A stretch of 64,000 nt of DNA from Vibrio ziniensis. GTDB lineage: Bacteria; Pseudomonadota; Gammaproteobacteria; Enterobacterales; Vibrionaceae. Where the stretch lies: contig NZ_CP049331.1 of NCBI RefSeq assembly GCF_011064285.1, forward strand, positions 3,038,001 through 3,102,000, written 5' to 3'. How positions within the stretch are numbered: position 1 is the first letter of the stretch; each line of letters begins with the position of its first letter. A model generated the notes under the pieces. It was not told the origin of the DNA, did not search any database, and was given only the letters and a program-made list of their open reading frames with translations. Position numbers and translations under genes: made by a program. Positions 19,345-28,349 of this stretch are shown here, in pieces.

Positions 19345-19689
19345 ATGAGTTGGAGAATTGAGTTTTATGATGGCGTTGAACAAACAATTTTATCAATGCC
19401 TCCTAAAATTCAAGCACGAATAATAAGGTTGCTTGAGCTAATTGAGGATTACGGAGCCGATCTTGGCGAGCCGCATACTAAAGCGATGGGTGAAGGTTTA
19501 TTTGAGATTCGAGCAAAAGCGCAAGAAGGTATAGCCAGAGGTTTATTTTGCTACCGAGATGGCCGAAATATCATAATTCTTCATGCTTTTGTTAAAAAGA
19601 GCCTTAAGACGCCAAATAAAGACATCAAATTGGCCAAAAATCGAATGAAAGAGGTGAAATATGAGTGGATTACAATCTCTAAAAAATAA
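19345..19689 (+). CDS. HigB/RelE-like toxin (phage Gp49-like, DUF891 type)
   Basis: A 114-residue basic protein with the pattern LPPKIQARIIRLLELIEDYG, then LFEIRAKAQEGIARGLFCY and IIILHAFVKKSLKTP, which is the usual layout of Gp49/HigB-like mRNA interferases (conserved E-I-R, R, and F-x-K-K). The start at 19345 is chosen since the frame upstream is noncoding. It overlaps the antitoxin gene by 29 bases, toxin first, as in HigBA systems. Confidence 0.85.
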   Translation: MSWRIEFYDGVEQTILSMPPKIQARIIRLLELIEDYGADLGEPHTKAMGEGLFEIRAKAQEGIARGLFCYRDGRNIIILHAFVKKSLKTPNKDIKLAKNRMKEVKYEWITISKK

Positions 19690-19939
19690 ATCATTAGAGA
19701 ATACTGAAGTAAAAGCTGAATATGACTCTTTAGAAGCTGAGTTTAAACTTATCAGCACTCTACTTGCTATGCGCGCATCTGCTGGCCTTACACAGTTACA
19801 AGTTGCTGAGCGGATGGGCACTAGAGAATCGAATATCTCCAGATTAGAGCAAGGAACCGGAAACCCGACCATAAAAACTTTGATGAAGTATGCACAAGCA
19901 TGTGGTTGCGAACTTAGTCTTAGCTTTACACATGCCTAA
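19661..19939 (+). CDS. XRE-family antitoxin (HigA-like)
   Basis: A 92-residue protein whose C-terminal two thirds is a Cro/C1 helix-turn-helix (AGLTQLQVAERMGTRESNIS, then RLEQGTGNPTIKTLMKYAQA). An AGAGGTG site inside the toxin gene precedes its ATG. It should neutralise the upstream toxin and repress the pair through the palindrome at 19313-19338. The module is probably an acquired insertion between the lipid A acyltransferase and pyrE. Confidence 0.9.
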   Translation: MSGLQSLKNKSLENTEVKAEYDSLEAEFKLISTLLAMRASAGLTQLQVAERMGTRESNISRLEQGTGNPTIKTLMKYAQACGCELSLSFTHA

Positions 19940-19962
19940 TACTGAATCTGGCTTTGATTAAA

Positions 19963-19992
19963 CGTCCCCATAAGTGAAGATTTATGGGAACG
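19963..19992 (-). terminator. Hairpin after pyrE
   Basis: CGTCCCCATAA / TTATGGGAACG stem with one mismatch, followed on the minus strand by TTT, just beyond the pyrE stop. Confidence 0.55.
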
Positions 19993-20004
19993 AATTCAAC
20001 TCAA

Positions 20005-20652
20005 TTAAGCGCCAATACCATACTCTGCGCGATAAGCTTTCACGGCATCTAAATGCTCGTTGTTCGTGCCTTTCTCTTCAAGATAAGTCACAAGATCAGT
20101 CAAGCTCACGATTGATACCACCGCGCAACCGAAGTCACGTTCAACTTCTTGGATTGCAGACAGCTCGCCTTTACCTTTCTCTTGACGGTCAATCGCTACC
20201 AATACGCCCGCTAAGTCAGCACCGTTCGCCTTGATGATTTCCATTGATTCACGAATCGCAGTACCGGCAGTGATTACGTCATCCACTAGCATAATACGAC
20301 CTACCAGTGGGCTACCAACCAAGTTGCCGCCTTCACCGTGGTCTTTCGCTTCTTTACGGTTAAAACAGTATGGTGTATCCACATCATGGTGATCCGCTAA
20401 AGCAACAGCCGTAGTAGTTGCGATTGGAATACCTTTGTATGCAGGACCAAACAACACATCGTAATCAATACCAGAATCCACTAGAGCAGCCGCATAGAAA
20501 CGGCCCAGACGCGCCAAATCACGACCAGTATTAAACAGACCAGCATTAAAAAAATATGGGCTCTTACGGCCTGATTTCAAAGTAAACTCACCAAATTTCA
20601 GCACCTGTTTCTCAAGGGCAAACTCTATAAATTCACGCTGGTATGCTTTCAT
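20005..20652 (-). CDS. pyrE: Orotate phosphoribosyltransferase
   Basis: A 213-residue PRTase of UMP synthesis. The PRPP-binding loop is [12 protein letters not shown], preceded by the flexible [11 protein letters not shown] catalytic loop. The start at [16 protein letters not shown] (20652) is preferred to the codon at 20679 because it matches the enterobacterial N-terminus and follows GAGAAAGAG. Separated from rph by repeat A4 and a terminator, so not co-transcribed as in E. coli. Confidence 0.97.
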   Translation of the reverse strand: MKAYQREFIEFALEKQVLKFGEFTLKSGRKSPYFFNAGLFNTGRDLARLGRFYAAALVDSGIDYDVLFGPAYKGIPIATTTAVALADHHDVDTPYCFNRKEAKDHGEGGNLVGSPLVGRIMLVDDVITAGTAIRESMEIIKANGADLAGVLVAIDRQEKGKGELSAIQEVERDFGCAVVSIVSLTDLVTYLEEKGTNNEHLDAVKAYRAEYGIGA

Positions 20653-20685
20653 CTCTTTCTCTCTATCAATTAATAACAAGCTTTA

Positions 20686-20850
20686 ACGCCTTCCCTTATA
20701 AAAGGGAGGTGCTATCTTTCTCCTCCCCTTTTCAAGGGGAAGCTGGGTGGGGTTACTCCACTGAAACTTCATCAGTTGCGACAACTTCAGTGAAAGCACC
20801 CCCTCTAACTCCCCCTTCATAAGGGGGAGAACTAAGAGCGATGCTCCATA
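20686..20850. repeat. Intergenic repeat family A, copy A4
   Basis: About 165 bases: AAGGGGAAGCTGGGTGGGGT, a middle part TCATCAGTTGCGACAACTTC, and an end CCCCTTCATAAGGGGGAGAA. Very similar in layout to copy A6 at 44568. Confidence 0.85.
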
Positions 20851-20851
20851 T

Positions 20852-20880
20852 AAAAAAATAGCCCCCATATGGGAGCTATA
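20852..20880 (-). terminator. Intrinsic terminator of rph
   Basis: On the minus strand TAGCTCCC-ATAT-GGGGGCTA followed by TTTTTTT, immediately after the rph stop. Confidence 0.85.
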
Positions 20881-20883
20881 AAA

Positions 20884-21600
20884 TCAATTTTCTAACGTTG
20901 CCTTCTGAACCTGAACGATATCGGCAATGCCTTTCTTGGCAACGGCAAGCAGATCAAGTAGCTGTTCGTGGCTAAACGGTTCGCCTTCCGCTGTACCCTG
21001 GATTTCGATCATCTTACCTTCTTCCGTCATAACAACGTTCATGTCGGTATCCGCTGCTGAATCTTCGACATACTCAAGGTCACAAAGTACCTCATCACCT
21101 AGAATGCCTACAGATACGGCTGCAACATGACCTTTCATTGGGTTCTTTTTCAGACGGCCATCAGCAACCAACTTAGTGAACGCGTCTGCTAGCGCCACAC
21201 TGGCACCAGTGATTGAAGCAGTACGAGTACCACCGTCCGCTTGGATAACATCACAGTCAACGGTAATCATCACTTCTGGCATTGCTTCCAAATCAACAAC
21301 CGCACGTAAGCTACGTGCAATCAGACGTTGGATTTCCATAGTACGACCGCCCTGCTTACCGCTAGTTGCTTCACGACGAGTACGTGAGTGCGTTGCGCGT
21401 GGCAACATGCCGTATTCCGCCGTTACCCAACCTTTACCCTGGCCTTTCAACCAGCGTGGCACGCCCTCTTCAACGCTCGCGTTGCACAGCACTTTAGTAT
21501 TGCCAAATTCAACTAACACAGAGCCTTCTGCATATGCCGTGTACTGACGAGTGATTTTAATTGGACGAACTTGATCTGCAGCACGATTGTCTGGACGCAT
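20884..21600 (-). CDS. rph: Ribonuclease PH
   Basis: A 238-residue phosphorolytic 3'-5' exoribonuclease that trims tRNA 3' ends. [20 protein letters not shown], the [14 protein letters not shown] phosphate-binding region and SIAD-like [12 protein letters not shown] are all present. Full length; the frame is intact, in contrast to the frameshifted rph of E. coli K-12. Divergent from yicC. Confidence 0.97.
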   Translation of the reverse strand: MRPDNRAADQVRPIKITRQYTAYAEGSVLVEFGNTKVLCNASVEEGVPRWLKGQGKGWVTAEYGMLPRATHSRTRREATSGKQGGRTMEIQRLIARSLRAVVDLEAMPEVMITVDCDVIQADGGTRTASITGASVALADAFTKLVADGRLKKNPMKGHVAAVSVGILGDEVLCDLEYVEDSAADTDMNVVMTEEGKMIEIQGTAEGEPFSHEQLLDLLAVAKKGIADIVQVQKATLEN

Positions 21601-21820
21601 ACGCTATCTACCTGTGTTGTGGAAACAAAGCGGTGTTAATGAAACTAAGTCCGTAAAAAACTCAGCCGGTAACCGAAATTTATTGGGCGAAGATTATATA
21701 GGAAATCTGATTCAGTTCCTAGGTTTGGATTTTCAACAACGAGATGAGCGCTCACCTATCTGCAAGATTTGTATGCTATTATTAGCGCTAATTAATCAGC
21801 TTAATACCAAGGAAACACTG

Positions 21821-22687
21821 ATGATTTACAGTATGACTGCGTATGCACGCAAAGAAGTCAAAGGCGATTGGGGCAGCGCCGTATGGGAAATTCGTTCGGT
21901 AAACCAACGCTACCTCGAAACCTACTTCCGCTTACCTGAACAGTTTCGTAGCCTAGAACCTGTATTGCGTGAGCGTTTTCGTCAGAGTTTAGCGCGCGGT
22001 AAAGTCGAATGTAACCTACGTTTTGAAGCGAATCCAGCAGCGCAAAGTGAGCTAAGAATCAACGAAGCACTGGCACACCAAGTGATTAAAGCGGCAGGCC
22101 AAGTGATGCACATGACTGGCGAGCTAACACGCATTAATCCATTCCAAGTGATGCAATGGCCGGGCGTGATGGAAACTCCAGAGCAAGATATGGACGTTAT
22201 TAACCAAACTCTGCTTGAAGCATTCGACGAAGCGGTAAAAGAATTCATCGATGCTCGCGCTCGCGAAGGCGAAAACATGAAAGAACTGATTGAGCAACGT
22301 CTTGTTGCGATCAGCGATGAAGTGGTTAAAGTGCGCGCACGTATGCCGGAAATTCTGCAATGGCAACGTGATCGCCTGTTTAATAAGTTTGAAGAAGCAA
22401 AAGTTGAATTGGACCCGACTCGTGTTGAGCAAGAGCTGATCCTACTGGCGCAAAAATCCGATGTTGCTGAAGAGCTAGACCGCTTAGACTCGCACGTCAA
22501 AGAAGCTCGCAATGTGATGAAGAAAGGCGGTGCTTGCGGCCGTAAACTGGACTTCATGATGCAAGAGTTCAACCGTGAATCCAACACACTAGCATCTAAA
22601 TCGATCAGCACCGATATCACCGCTTCTGGTGTTGAACTGAAAGTGCTTATCGAGCAAATGCGTGAACAAATTCAGAACATAGAATAA
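21821..22687 (+). CDS. yicC: YicC family endoribonuclease
   Basis: A 288-residue YicC: N-terminal MIYSMTAYARKE with SVNQRYLETYFRLP, and a C-terminal DUF1732 block GRKLDFMMQEFNRESNTLAS. In E. coli YicC is an RNase implicated in sRNA (RyhB) decay. The start at 21821 has AAGGAAA 8 bases upstream and matches the family; the open frame extends back to 21587 but that part is the divergent promoter region with rph. Confidence 0.95.
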   Translation: MIYSMTAYARKEVKGDWGSAVWEIRSVNQRYLETYFRLPEQFRSLEPVLRERFRQSLARGKVECNLRFEANPAAQSELRINEALAHQVIKAAGQVMHMTGELTRINPFQVMQWPGVMETPEQDMDVINQTLLEAFDEAVKEFIDARAREGENMKELIEQRLVAISDEVVKVRARMPEILQWQRDRLFNKFEEAKVELDPTRVEQELILLAQKSDVAEELDRLDSHVKEARNVMKKGGACGRKLDFMMQEFNRESNTLASKSISTDITASGVELKVLIEQMREQIQNIE

Positions 22688-22792
22688 GGTTTTCTATTGT
22701 TTCCACTGGATTCCAAATCACTCTTAAAGCCCCGTTAAATGGGCAATGTAGATCAGAGAATGATCGGTTGACCGATCCTTCTGATGAGAGAC

Positions 22793-22828
22793 AATCGGAA
22801 ACCTGTTTATAGGTTTCCGATTTTTTAT
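22793..22828 (+). terminator. Intrinsic terminator of yicC
   Basis: Perfect 12-bp stem AATCGGAAACCT / AGGTTTCCGATT followed by TTTTTT, about 105 bases after the stop. Confidence 0.9.
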
Positions 22829-22898
22829 GTCTATCCAAAACTGCTTTGCCGACTTTCTTGAAGCCTCTAAATTTTTGCTGCGTGCAACGAATTGATGT

Positions 22899-24827
22899 TT
22901 AATTAACCAGTATTTTACTTAGTGGCTCTACTAGCTTACTAGCCCCTAATATAGAAAGATGGTCATCATCAAAATAGTAAGAAACATCTTCATTTCCTAC
23001 CAAACAATGATCATCTAAGCACATATCAGAGGTCGGGTCGTAAATAGTAACATTGGGATACTTATTTGCCACTGTCTCAATTAAATGATTAGTTTCCTTT
23101 TGAAATCTTACGTGTTCTTCTAAAGAGATTGAGTTTTTACCTAACTTTGAAATTATCACTTTTCCGTTTAGCAATGAACGGTAAAAAATCTCATCTGGAT
23201 CAGAATGTTGCATAGGAACCTGAAGCATCAAAATAACATCTATATTGTGATCAAAATAAGCTTTAAAGGTTGCGTCAAGTCCCGTAATCAAAGCTCTTTT
23301 TGATACTTCGCGGCTTTTTTTATCACTAGCAATAGATAAGTATTGAACTCCGTTTTTTGAATATGTCCCTTCCGTATAGTAAGTCCATCGAGCAGCTAAA
23401 AAGACCTTTGTCACCTGTCTATCAACAGCAAACTTTACGGCTCTGTCATTCAAGATTTTGCAATCTTTTAAATGCTGATCTCCTCTAATTGGAGACACTC
23501 CTAAAATTGGAGGGCAACCACTAAACCCAGTATAATAAAGCGACAAATTATTATTTTTAGCAAGAGTTTCAACAGCAGGAAGTGATGAGTATGAGTGAGA
23601 GTCGCCAATAGCAAGAATCGACCGATCTCCCTCTGTTAACTTACACACAACATCTTCACTTTCATGCATCATATTTTTATCAAAACATGCATAAGGCTTA
23701 CGTTCTATTGATTCAAGGACTGATACTTTCATTGGAAAGAGATACTGATTAGGGTTAGAGGTCAACACAAAATAACCAAGCCCACTAGCAATTAATGCCA
23801 AATACAAAGGTTTAACTTTAATCGCATCTAACCACTTTTCAAAGGATGGAAACTTTACCCTTTCAACAAAGTGAAAACTTAAAAAACCTAGAACTATAGA
23901 TAGAAATATACCAACAAACTCAAAGTGTTCAGAGTAAAAGTAGAAGCCTACAACTACAATAGGCCAGTGCCATAAGTAAATGGAATATGACCACTTACCT
24001 AAGTATTGAAAGGCTTTGTTGTTAGTTACTAGACTTGATTGTTGATTCGAAACAATGATCAGATAAGCGCCCAAAACGGGAAATAAAGAAAAATGACCAG
24101 GCCATGGAACATCGCTGGACACAAAAGCATATGAAACGATAATTAGAGCTAAACCTATAAGTTCAGATAGCTTCTTTTGGCGTTCAGATAAACGCCAAGG
24201 ATAAAGAAAAGCAACAGCACCCATCGTCATTTCCCACGCCCTTGTAGGAAGAAGATAGTAAGCTGAATTTGGCAACTTCATTGTCACAACAACACTTAGA
24301 ACAAAACCTAAAACAGTTCCAATTACGATTAATCGTTTTAAGTTTTCTAAAGACAAAAACTTCTTAAATGCAACTAAAGCGATTGGATAGAGAATGTAGA
24401 ACTGCCACTCTACGGACAATGACCATGTATGCAATAGCCATTTCTCATGTGAGGCTGCATCAAAATATCCTGACTCTCTCAAATAGACTACGTTAGAAAG
24501 AAAACCCATACTGCTAGCAACATGTTTACCCAATGCTTGGTAATCTGGAGGTACGAGATAAAACCACCCAAACACCAAAAGCACTAAACATAAAACAGCA
24601 AGAGCAGGAATGATTCTGTTCGCACGAGCTACATAAAACTTAAACAAGTTGAAATCATCACTCTCCAGGCCTCTAAAGATTATCCCCGTCATCAAAAAAC
24701 CAGAGATAACAAAGAACACATCTACTCCAGCAAAACCACCAGGAACCCAAGCGGGGTTAAAATGGAAAAGAACCACTGCTATCACCGCAATAGCTCTTAA
24801 TCCATTAATGTCATATCTAAAATGCAT
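22899..24827 (-). CDS. Acyltransferase 3 with C-terminal SGNH domain (OafA/YrhL type)
   Basis: A 642-residue integral membrane O-acyltransferase. The N-terminus has YDINGLRAIAVIAVVLFHF with the family's R/H pair and about ten hydrophobic segments up to residue 370. The C-terminal periplasmic SGNH domain has IGDSHS near residue 408 and DDDHLS near 621 (Ser and Asp/His of the triad). Such proteins O-acetylate surface polysaccharide or peptidoglycan. Start taken at ATG 24827. It is AT-rich and lies at the left edge of an accessory block, downstream of the membrane regulator pair and on the same strand. Confidence 0.9.
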   Translation of the reverse strand: MHFRYDINGLRAIAVIAVVLFHFNPAWVPGGFAGVDVFFVISGFLMTGIIFRGLESDDFNLFKFYVARANRIIPALAVLCLVLLVFGWFYLVPPDYQALGKHVASSMGFLSNVVYLRESGYFDAASHEKWLLHTWSLSVEWQFYILYPIALVAFKKFLSLENLKRLIVIGTVLGFVLSVVVTMKLPNSAYYLLPTRAWEMTMGAVAFLYPWRLSERQKKLSELIGLALIIVSYAFVSSDVPWPGHFSLFPVLGAYLIIVSNQQSSLVTNNKAFQYLGKWSYSIYLWHWPIVVVGFYFYSEHFEFVGIFLSIVLGFLSFHFVERVKFPSFEKWLDAIKVKPLYLALIASGLGYFVLTSNPNQYLFPMKVSVLESIERKPYACFDKNMMHESEDVVCKLTEGDRSILAIGDSHSYSSLPAVETLAKNNNLSLYYTGFSGCPPILGVSPIRGDQHLKDCKILNDRAVKFAVDRQVTKVFLAARWTYYTEGTYSKNGVQYLSIASDKKSREVSKRALITGLDATFKAYFDHNIDVILMLQVPMQHSDPDEIFYRSLLNGKVIISKLGKNSISLEEHVRFQKETNHLIETVANKYPNVTIYDPTSDMCLDDHCLVGNEDVSYYFDDDHLSILGASKLVEPLSKILVN

Positions 24828-24830
24828 CAA

Positions 24831-25000
24831 AACTACTCAAATAAAAAATATACGTGGTATTTTATTAGCAAAGCAAAGCAAAGCAATAAGACTAGAGAAC
24901 GAAGAAAAATGGTTCAGCTTCTGTGCTCAGTCTAAGTCGAAAAACTCTAAAATGGTATGTCGCTAGTTTAGAGGAGGTTTACAAATACAGTGAAGAAAGC
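24831..25000. other. Gap between regulator partner and acyltransferase
   Basis: AT-rich spacer with a short AAAGCAAAGCAAAGCAA run at about 24872-24888. No gene seen. Confidence 0.4.
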
Positions 25001-25489
25001 CTATTCCATACAACGTGCTATGTGTTTATCGACATCGTAATAGCAAAAAAAGTCGTTGATGAATATGTGTTGATACCGGCGTTCTCTATAGATATCAATG
25101 CCTAAAAAAGACTTTTGAATTTGGCTGACTAGAGGTGAAGAAGATGCAGTAAAGATAACCTGTTTGTTGATCTGAACTGTCTCTTCTACTTTATTTGTTT
25201 TAGAGATAATGAGCCCATTCTTACTATAAATATCACCATCTATAGAGAAGGTACTAAATTGATTTTTTTTATCAACATCAGTTACAGTGATAATAGAAGT
25301 ATATTTTTTGTCTGCCGCCATAAAATCAGCATTAGTATCTAGCGCGACGCGATCTTCTCCCTTGGTGATAATTATTTCATTTCTTTTAAAGAATCCATCA
25401 ACTGGAGATGCTTTTCTATCTATAGGATAGATTACGTAGATAATAAGGATAAAAAAACATAATATATTGAACCATTTAAAGTACTTCAT
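25001..25489 (-). CDS. Small periplasmic partner of a ToxR/VtrA-like regulator (VtrC/FidL-like candidate)
   Basis: A 162-residue protein with a short cytoplasmic tail, one transmembrane helix at residues 5-22 (KWFNILCFFILIIYVIYP) and a periplasmic beta-rich domain ending in two cysteines (Cys149 and Cys160). It overlaps the upstream regulator by 4 bases (ATGA), so it is translated with it. Size, topology and gene order match the second proteins of 'co-component' systems: ToxS, TcpH, VtrC, FidL, which bind and stabilise the regulator's periplasmic domain and can form a lipocalin-like ligand pocket. I see no specific sequence match to ToxS, so the family call is by architecture. Confidence 0.65.
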   Translation of the reverse strand: MKYFKWFNILCFFILIIYVIYPIDRKASPVDGFFKRNEIIITKGEDRVALDTNADFMAADKKYTSIITVTDVDKKNQFSTFSIDGDIYSKNGLIISKTNKVEETVQINKQVIFTASSSPLVSQIQKSFLGIDIYRERRYQHIFINDFFCYYDVDKHIARCME

Positions 25490-26304
25490 AGCTCACACCC
25501 TTTTTCGTTCAATTCACTTATTATCGTTTCAATATCATCTCCAGAATAGGACTCTAATTTATCATTAACCAAACAATCTATAATCACTCGATCACCTAAT
25601 GAATTGATAAAAATTATATTTTTATCTTCTTGCTTTGCCAACATTAGATCGCTCGCAATGTTAGTAAAACTATGATGTTCAGTCTGTTTATTGATTTTAT
25701 CTTTATTTAATTTGGCTAAAAAATTATTATCATTCGTAGAAACAGCAATATATCTATCACTATTTGTAAGGCTTAACTGGATAGGTTCTAAATCACTTCT
25801 GTTATGAAAAAGGACTAATAGCAGAAAAACCATATTTACAAAAAAAAGAGGATAGGCCAAACCTCTTGATATTAAGCTCTTAATGTGAGTTAGCTTGGTT
25901 TTTCTGTCTGTATTGACTAATACAGGTTTTGTAATTTTAACGTTAGTTAGGTCAAGCTTATCATCTTTTACTTCGGCTTCTTCCGTAGGTATCAATTTTA
26001 TTTTATCAATAGTGATGATATAGCCCTTGTTCTTTTCATTTTCGATAACATCTAGTTTTGTATGATTCTTGAAAATCTTTCTAAGGTTGGCCATAGAAAC
26101 CGGGACTGAATTCTTTGACACTAATTTCCCAGGCCAACCAATTACAGCCAATTCATCTCTGGAGTAGAAATTGCCTTTGTTCTGCAACAGCGTACTCAAA
26201 ATAGCTGACTCCGCATACGAACATTTATATCTGACGTCGTCGATAATAATGAAGTAGCTACCCCCTTCTTCACTACATTTTATCTTTATATCGTTAGCAT
26301 CCAT
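25486..26304 (-). CDS. Membrane-anchored winged-helix regulator (ToxR/VtrA-like)
   Basis: A 272-residue inner-membrane transcription factor. Residues 25-100 form an OmpR/PhoB-type winged helix (YAESAILSTLLQNKG, SRDELAVIGWPG, VSMANLRKIFKN, NKGYIITID). A linker follows, then one TM helix at about 149-167 and a periplasmic domain of about 100 residues with two cysteines (Cys244, Cys270), as in ToxR. With the overlapping downstream partner it forms a one-component sensor that binds DNA from the membrane. It is divergent from an outer-membrane barrel gene across a 530-base AT-rich gap, the probable target promoter. Signal and regulon are unknown. Confidence 0.85.
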   Translation of the reverse strand: MDANDIKIKCSEEGGSYFIIIDDVRYKCSYAESAILSTLLQNKGNFYSRDELAVIGWPGKLVSKNSVPVSMANLRKIFKNHTKLDVIENEKNKGYIITIDKIKLIPTEEAEVKDDKLDLTNVKITKPVLVNTDRKTKLTHIKSLISRGLAYPLFFVNMVFLLLVLFHNRSDLEPIQLSLTNSDRYIAVSTNDNNFLAKLNKDKINKQTEHHSFTNIASDLMLAKQEDKNIIFINSLGDRVIIDCLVNDKLESYSGDDIETIISELNEKGCEL

Positions 26305-26834
26305 TTCAATCTCATCTCTTTTAGATTATCCATTTGTTTATCGCAAAATAAAGTAAACCCGAAAAATCTATAACTTATGCTATTAACTTTACCTTACTCT
26401 ACGATACCGGACGCCATCTGAAAACCTAACAAAGCAGAATTTAGTTCAGTATCACTAATATTAACGCTACTACATATCAAATTATCTCACCAGATGACTT
26501 TGACACAACGACGAATCTGAACAGTTCACACCGTTCCCGATCGAAACCTCGATGACAACAATAGAAGAAAGCTTAATATTTATTTATAATACATTGATTT
26601 TATTGATATTTAATATTATTAATTTTAATTACAAGTCGTTTACTTAGCGAAGATTTAGTCTGTCGATGTTGGTAATGAGCAGTGCTACTTATCACTCGGG
26701 ACTAAAGCTTTTTGCATTCACTGTGCAAGTTACGGATGAGGGCGTGATGGCAAAAGCTTCAACATGAGCAAAAGCAATTACAGACTTAAGAGCATAAAGC
26801 TCCTACCTGTAACTTATTAAGTAAGGCAATAAAA
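26305..26834. promoter_or_regulatory. Divergent control region between the regulator and the OMP gene
   Basis: 530 bases without a gene. It contains an extremely AT-rich stretch (about 26565-26640) with TATAAT at 26585-26590 and repeated ATTGAT/AATATT blocks, the kind of A/T tract bound by H-NS and ToxR-class regulators. The OMP start has AAGTAAGG 8 bases upstream. No exact promoter can be fixed by eye. Confidence 0.5.
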
Positions 26835-27383
26835 ATGATTAAATATACTTTAGCGGCAGCAGCAGTTATCACCCTTTTATCTGGTGCAGCACAAGCGGAA
26901 CTATCTAATTTTGATGGTCTGACTGTATCAGGATCTGTTGTCGGCCAATCAATCAACCTAGATGGTGATAAAAAAATCAACGGTGAAGATTCGATGCTAT
27001 CCAATGGATTTGGTGTACAGTTTGATTATAGCGTCAATAAAATTGTTGGAGTTACAGGTGGCTATACTAAAACATCACTCGACGATTCTAATTTCAAAAA
27101 TGTAGATACAGACACCGAACGTTTTTATTCAGGTGTAAACCTTGGCTACCGCTTTGAAGGACAACAATGGGCAGTGAAACCTTTTGGAGCAATAGGTTTC
27201 AATACGATTGAGTATAAATCTTCTACCACTAGTTCAAGTGAAACATATAACAAAGTTTATGTAGGAACTGGTGCAGCAGTTAGCTACAAACAACTCACCG
27301 CTACGTTGGAGACAGACGCAAGTGCATTGGAAGATGATGTTATCTTTGTTGAATCGCGCCTGACCCTGGGTTACCGCTTCTAG
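26835..27383 (+). CDS. Small outer-membrane beta-barrel protein (OmpA/Ail-like porin family)
   Basis: A 182-residue protein with a signal peptide (cleavage probably after AAQA at residue 21), alternating amphipathic strands (GFGVQFDYSVNKIVGVTGGY, FYSGVNLGYRFEG, VYVGTGAAVSYK) and a C-terminal ESRLTLGYRF ending in Phe, the signal for BAM insertion. Eight strands fit its length. It is divergent from the ToxR/VtrA-like regulator and is its likely target, by analogy with ToxR control of porins. Function unknown. Confidence 0.85.
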   Translation: MIKYTLAAAAVITLLSGAAQAELSNFDGLTVSGSVVGQSINLDGDKKINGEDSMLSNGFGVQFDYSVNKIVGVTGGYTKTSLDDSNFKNVDTDTERFYSGVNLGYRFEGQQWAVKPFGAIGFNTIEYKSSTTSSSETYNKVYVGTGAAVSYKQLTATLETDASALEDDVIFVESRLTLGYRF

Positions 27384-27419
27384 TTATCAAGAAGAGGAAG
27401 CTTTATAAAAACCCTAAAG

Positions 27420-27935
27420 ATGGAAATGTTGATAGTATCGCTATTAGCATTTTCATCTCCGCTAATGACTGCACCTCTAAAGTATTTTTCAGATGACAAA
27501 GTGGGACTTTATCTCATGCTTATCATTTCTGCGTTTATAATTATTGCATTTCTATTCTTTAAAGCCCGTGAACATGCGGAAACCAAACGTCACACCAGAA
27601 TTAAAAACGAAAAAATCAAAGCTTATAAATTGATAAAATCATACTCTACACGTTTAGAAGCTTTAAACAAAGAATATGAACTAGAGAAGAAAAAAGTGGT
27701 ACATGCGAATGAAATCATTAAACACGCGAACCTTCGTATAGCTTGCCTTTCTGCTGGATTAAACAACCAAACGCCCATTCACAGTTTCGATTTTTTTGAA
27801 GATTTACAAACAGTCGACCAAATAAAAAAGCGTTATAAATTGCTTAGTACTACATACCACCCGGATAGAGGCGGTAACAAAAAAACAATGCAACTTATTA
27901 ACGACCAATATAGACAGGCGTTTAAGTATCGCTAA
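27420..27935 (+). CDS. Membrane-anchored J-domain protein
   Basis: A 171-residue protein with two N-terminal hydrophobic segments (about residues 3-18 and 29-48), a charged coiled-coil-like middle (55-105) and a C-terminal short J domain (126-171) with the HPD motif at 147-149 (YHPDRGG). The J domain would stimulate DnaK-type chaperones at the membrane. It is 36 bases downstream of the barrel gene on the same strand, suggesting co-transcription and a possible role in a secretion or envelope process; that role is inference. Confidence 0.8.
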   Translation: MEMLIVSLLAFSSPLMTAPLKYFSDDKVGLYLMLIISAFIIIAFLFFKAREHAETKRHTRIKNEKIKAYKLIKSYSTRLEALNKEYELEKKKVVHANEIIKHANLRIACLSAGLNNQTPIHSFDFFEDLQTVDQIKKRYKLLSTTYHPDRGGNKKTMQLINDQYRQAFKYR

Positions 27936-28004
27936 AGCGTATGCCCATATACACGATGTCCTATTAGCACGTTTTCCTTATGTACATGACAGTAAGAGAC
28001 TAAC

Positions 28005-28349
28005 ATGCAAAGAATCTTATTTACCTTACTACTCAACATCGTAACAACGGCGAATGTGTACGCTGATTCTACGACAGCACATTGTGAAATTTACCAAAAC
28101 AGTACAGAGAAACCTGATAGGATAATCCCCTGTATTTTTTCCCAAAGGCAGGGCCACATCACTATAAACCGCAGTGATGGAATCGTTCACGCTCTTTCTC
28201 CGGACGAAAATCATGCTGTAGGAACGTTTACCGATCAGTTCGGAAAAATAGTTTACCGCCAACGTGGTCTTGAATCACAGGGGCTTATTTTCCGCTTTCC
28301 CAAAGAAAGAGTGTTTGTATATTGGAACATCATAGAAAATCCGAAGTGA
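28005..28349 (+). CDS. Hypothetical secreted protein
   Basis: A 114-residue protein with a signal peptide (cleavage likely after NVYA, residue 20) and a small periplasmic domain with two cysteines (CEIYQNSTEK and PCIFSQRQG) that could form a disulfide. It ends in a beta-rich FVYWNI segment. I do not recognise a family. It follows the J-domain gene by 69 bases on the same strand. Confidence 0.65.
   Translation: MQRILFTLLLNIVTTANVYADSTTAHCEIYQNSTEKPDRIIPCIFSQRQGHITINRSDGIVHALSPDENHAVGTFTDQFGKIVYRQRGLESQGLIFRFPKERVFVYWNIIENPK

Noticed and set aside
21176..21547. 123-codon plus-strand ORF inside rph
   Set aside because: Shadow frame of a well-conserved gene.
21982..22620. 212-codon minus-strand ORF inside yicC
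   Set aside because: Ser/Arg-rich shadow of the yicC reading frame with no gene signals.
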